From an uncultured Phenylobacterium sp. (lineage in GTDB: Bacteria > Pseudomonadota > Alphaproteobacteria > Caulobacterales > Caulobacteraceae): a stretch of 6,162 nucleotides of DNA. The DNA lies in NCBI GenBank assembly GCA_945952175.1, contig CAMFHW010000266.1, forward strand, positions 1 through 6,162. Direction: 5' to 3'. Shown piece after piece: positions 5,817 through 6,162 of this stretch (its first letter is position 1; each line of letters opens with the position of its first letter). Under the pieces are notes generated by a model. That model searched no databases, was not told the origin of the DNA, and saw nothing but the letters and a program-made list of their open reading frames with translations. A program made the position numbers and the translations under genes.

Positions 5817-6114
5817 TCGAGGCCCTCGCGGCGCTGGCCATCATCAGCCTCGCGCTCGGCGGCCTGACGGTGGCCGTAACCACCACGGCGCACGGCCAGG
5901 CGCGGATCGGCGCGCGCATCGCCCAGGCCAATGCGCTGCGGGCGGGCGAGGTCGGCCTGGAACGTGCGCTGCAGGCTGGCGGCGCCTACCGCGCCCGCGA
6001 CCCCGCGAGCTTTCGCGGCGACGCCAAGGGGTTCAATTTCGAGTGCCGTGCGGGTGGCTGCCGGGTCGACCTGGCTGAAACACGCTCAGGCTTGGCCCTG
6101 TCGCTGACCGAGGG
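5774..6114 (+). CDS. Second type II secretion-like pseudopilin, 3' end lost at contig edge
   Basis: This frame encodes a textbook prepilin N-terminus: an eleven-residue leader MPLAGRCADHG, cleavage before Tyr12, then YTLIEALAALAIISLAL with the conserved Glu16 (+5). A long helix rich in Ala, Arg and Gln follows to about residue 68, and then a globular part with C91 and C96. The only standard start codon in this frame for about 190 bases upstream is TTG 5774, and it gives exactly the same leader length as the preceding pseudopilin. GGAG at 5768-5771 is close to it. The start lies inside the preceding gene, so translational coupling is likely. The last complete genomic codon is Glu113 at 6110-6112. 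The frame stays open through the adapter, so any longer protein called here would carry a false tail. A minor pseudopilin of GspI, GspJ or GspH type is likely; which one is open. Confidence 0.78.
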
Positions 6115-6162
6115 CTGTCTCTTATACACATCTGACGCTGCCGACGACTCCTTACGTGTAGA
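6115..6162. other. Nextera sequencing adapter left in the assembly (not genomic)
   Basis: From 6115 the sequence reads CTGTCTCTTATACACATCT, the transposon mosaic end, followed by GACGCTGCCGACGA (6134-6147). This is the reverse complement of the Nextera Read 1 transposase adapter. Bases 6148-6155 (CTCCTTAC) are the reverse complement of i5 index GTAAGGAG, which I recall as the 505 index. Bases 6156-6162 (GTGTAGA) begin the reverse complement of the P5 flow-cell sequence. The match is continuous for all 48 bases, so this stretch should be trimmed. Confidence 0.98.

Noticed and set aside
5791..6078. ATG-started plus-strand frame overlapping the second pseudopilin
   Set aside because: It is Arg/Pro/Gly-rich without motifs, while another frame of the same DNA gives a perfect prepilin N-terminus.

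Overview
The window is GC-rich DNA from an alphaproteobacterium. The TonB-dependent receptor, the exact form of the EttA protein and a Caulobacter-style promoter together suggest Caulobacterales (Caulobacter or Phenylobacterium type). That assignment is an inference from protein style, not from a search. The last 48 bases (6115-6162) are not genomic. They match a Nextera/Illumina transposase adapter, an i5 index and the start of the P5 sequence. The right edge is therefore an untrimmed contig end, and the last gene is cut artificially.

Layout from left to right. (1) Minus strand, 1-1032: the N-terminal 344 codons of a TonB-dependent outer-membrane receptor, running off the left edge. (2) Divergent from it, 1222-2889 plus: a full-length 555-residue EttA-type ABC-F translation factor. 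(3) 2989-4527 plus: a 512-residue RTX protein predicted to be secreted by a type I system. It joins an unrecognised N-terminal domain, a beta-solenoid-like series of Asn-Ser-Gly rungs, 17 in-register calcium-binding nonapeptides and a C-terminal secretion-type tail. A candidate promoter lies just upstream. (4) Convergent with it after 8 bases, 4536-5297 minus: a TonB/TolA-like inner-membrane energy transducer with an S-x3-H transmembrane motif. (5) Divergent from that across a 129-base control region with three consecutive inverted repeats: two overlapping pseudopilin genes (5427-5816, and 5774 to the end of real sequence). They are probably the start of a type II secretion-like operon.

The theme of the window is the cell envelope and secretion: a TonB-dependent importer, a TonB/TolA-like transducer, a type I secreted calcium-binding protein and type II-type pseudopilins. 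A housekeeping translation factor sits among them. No RNA gene, CRISPR array, insertion sequence or phage gene was seen. The items that best repay a second look are the two-repeat RTX protein, the palindrome-rich divergent control region with the transducer/pseudopilin pairing, and the adapter artefact.
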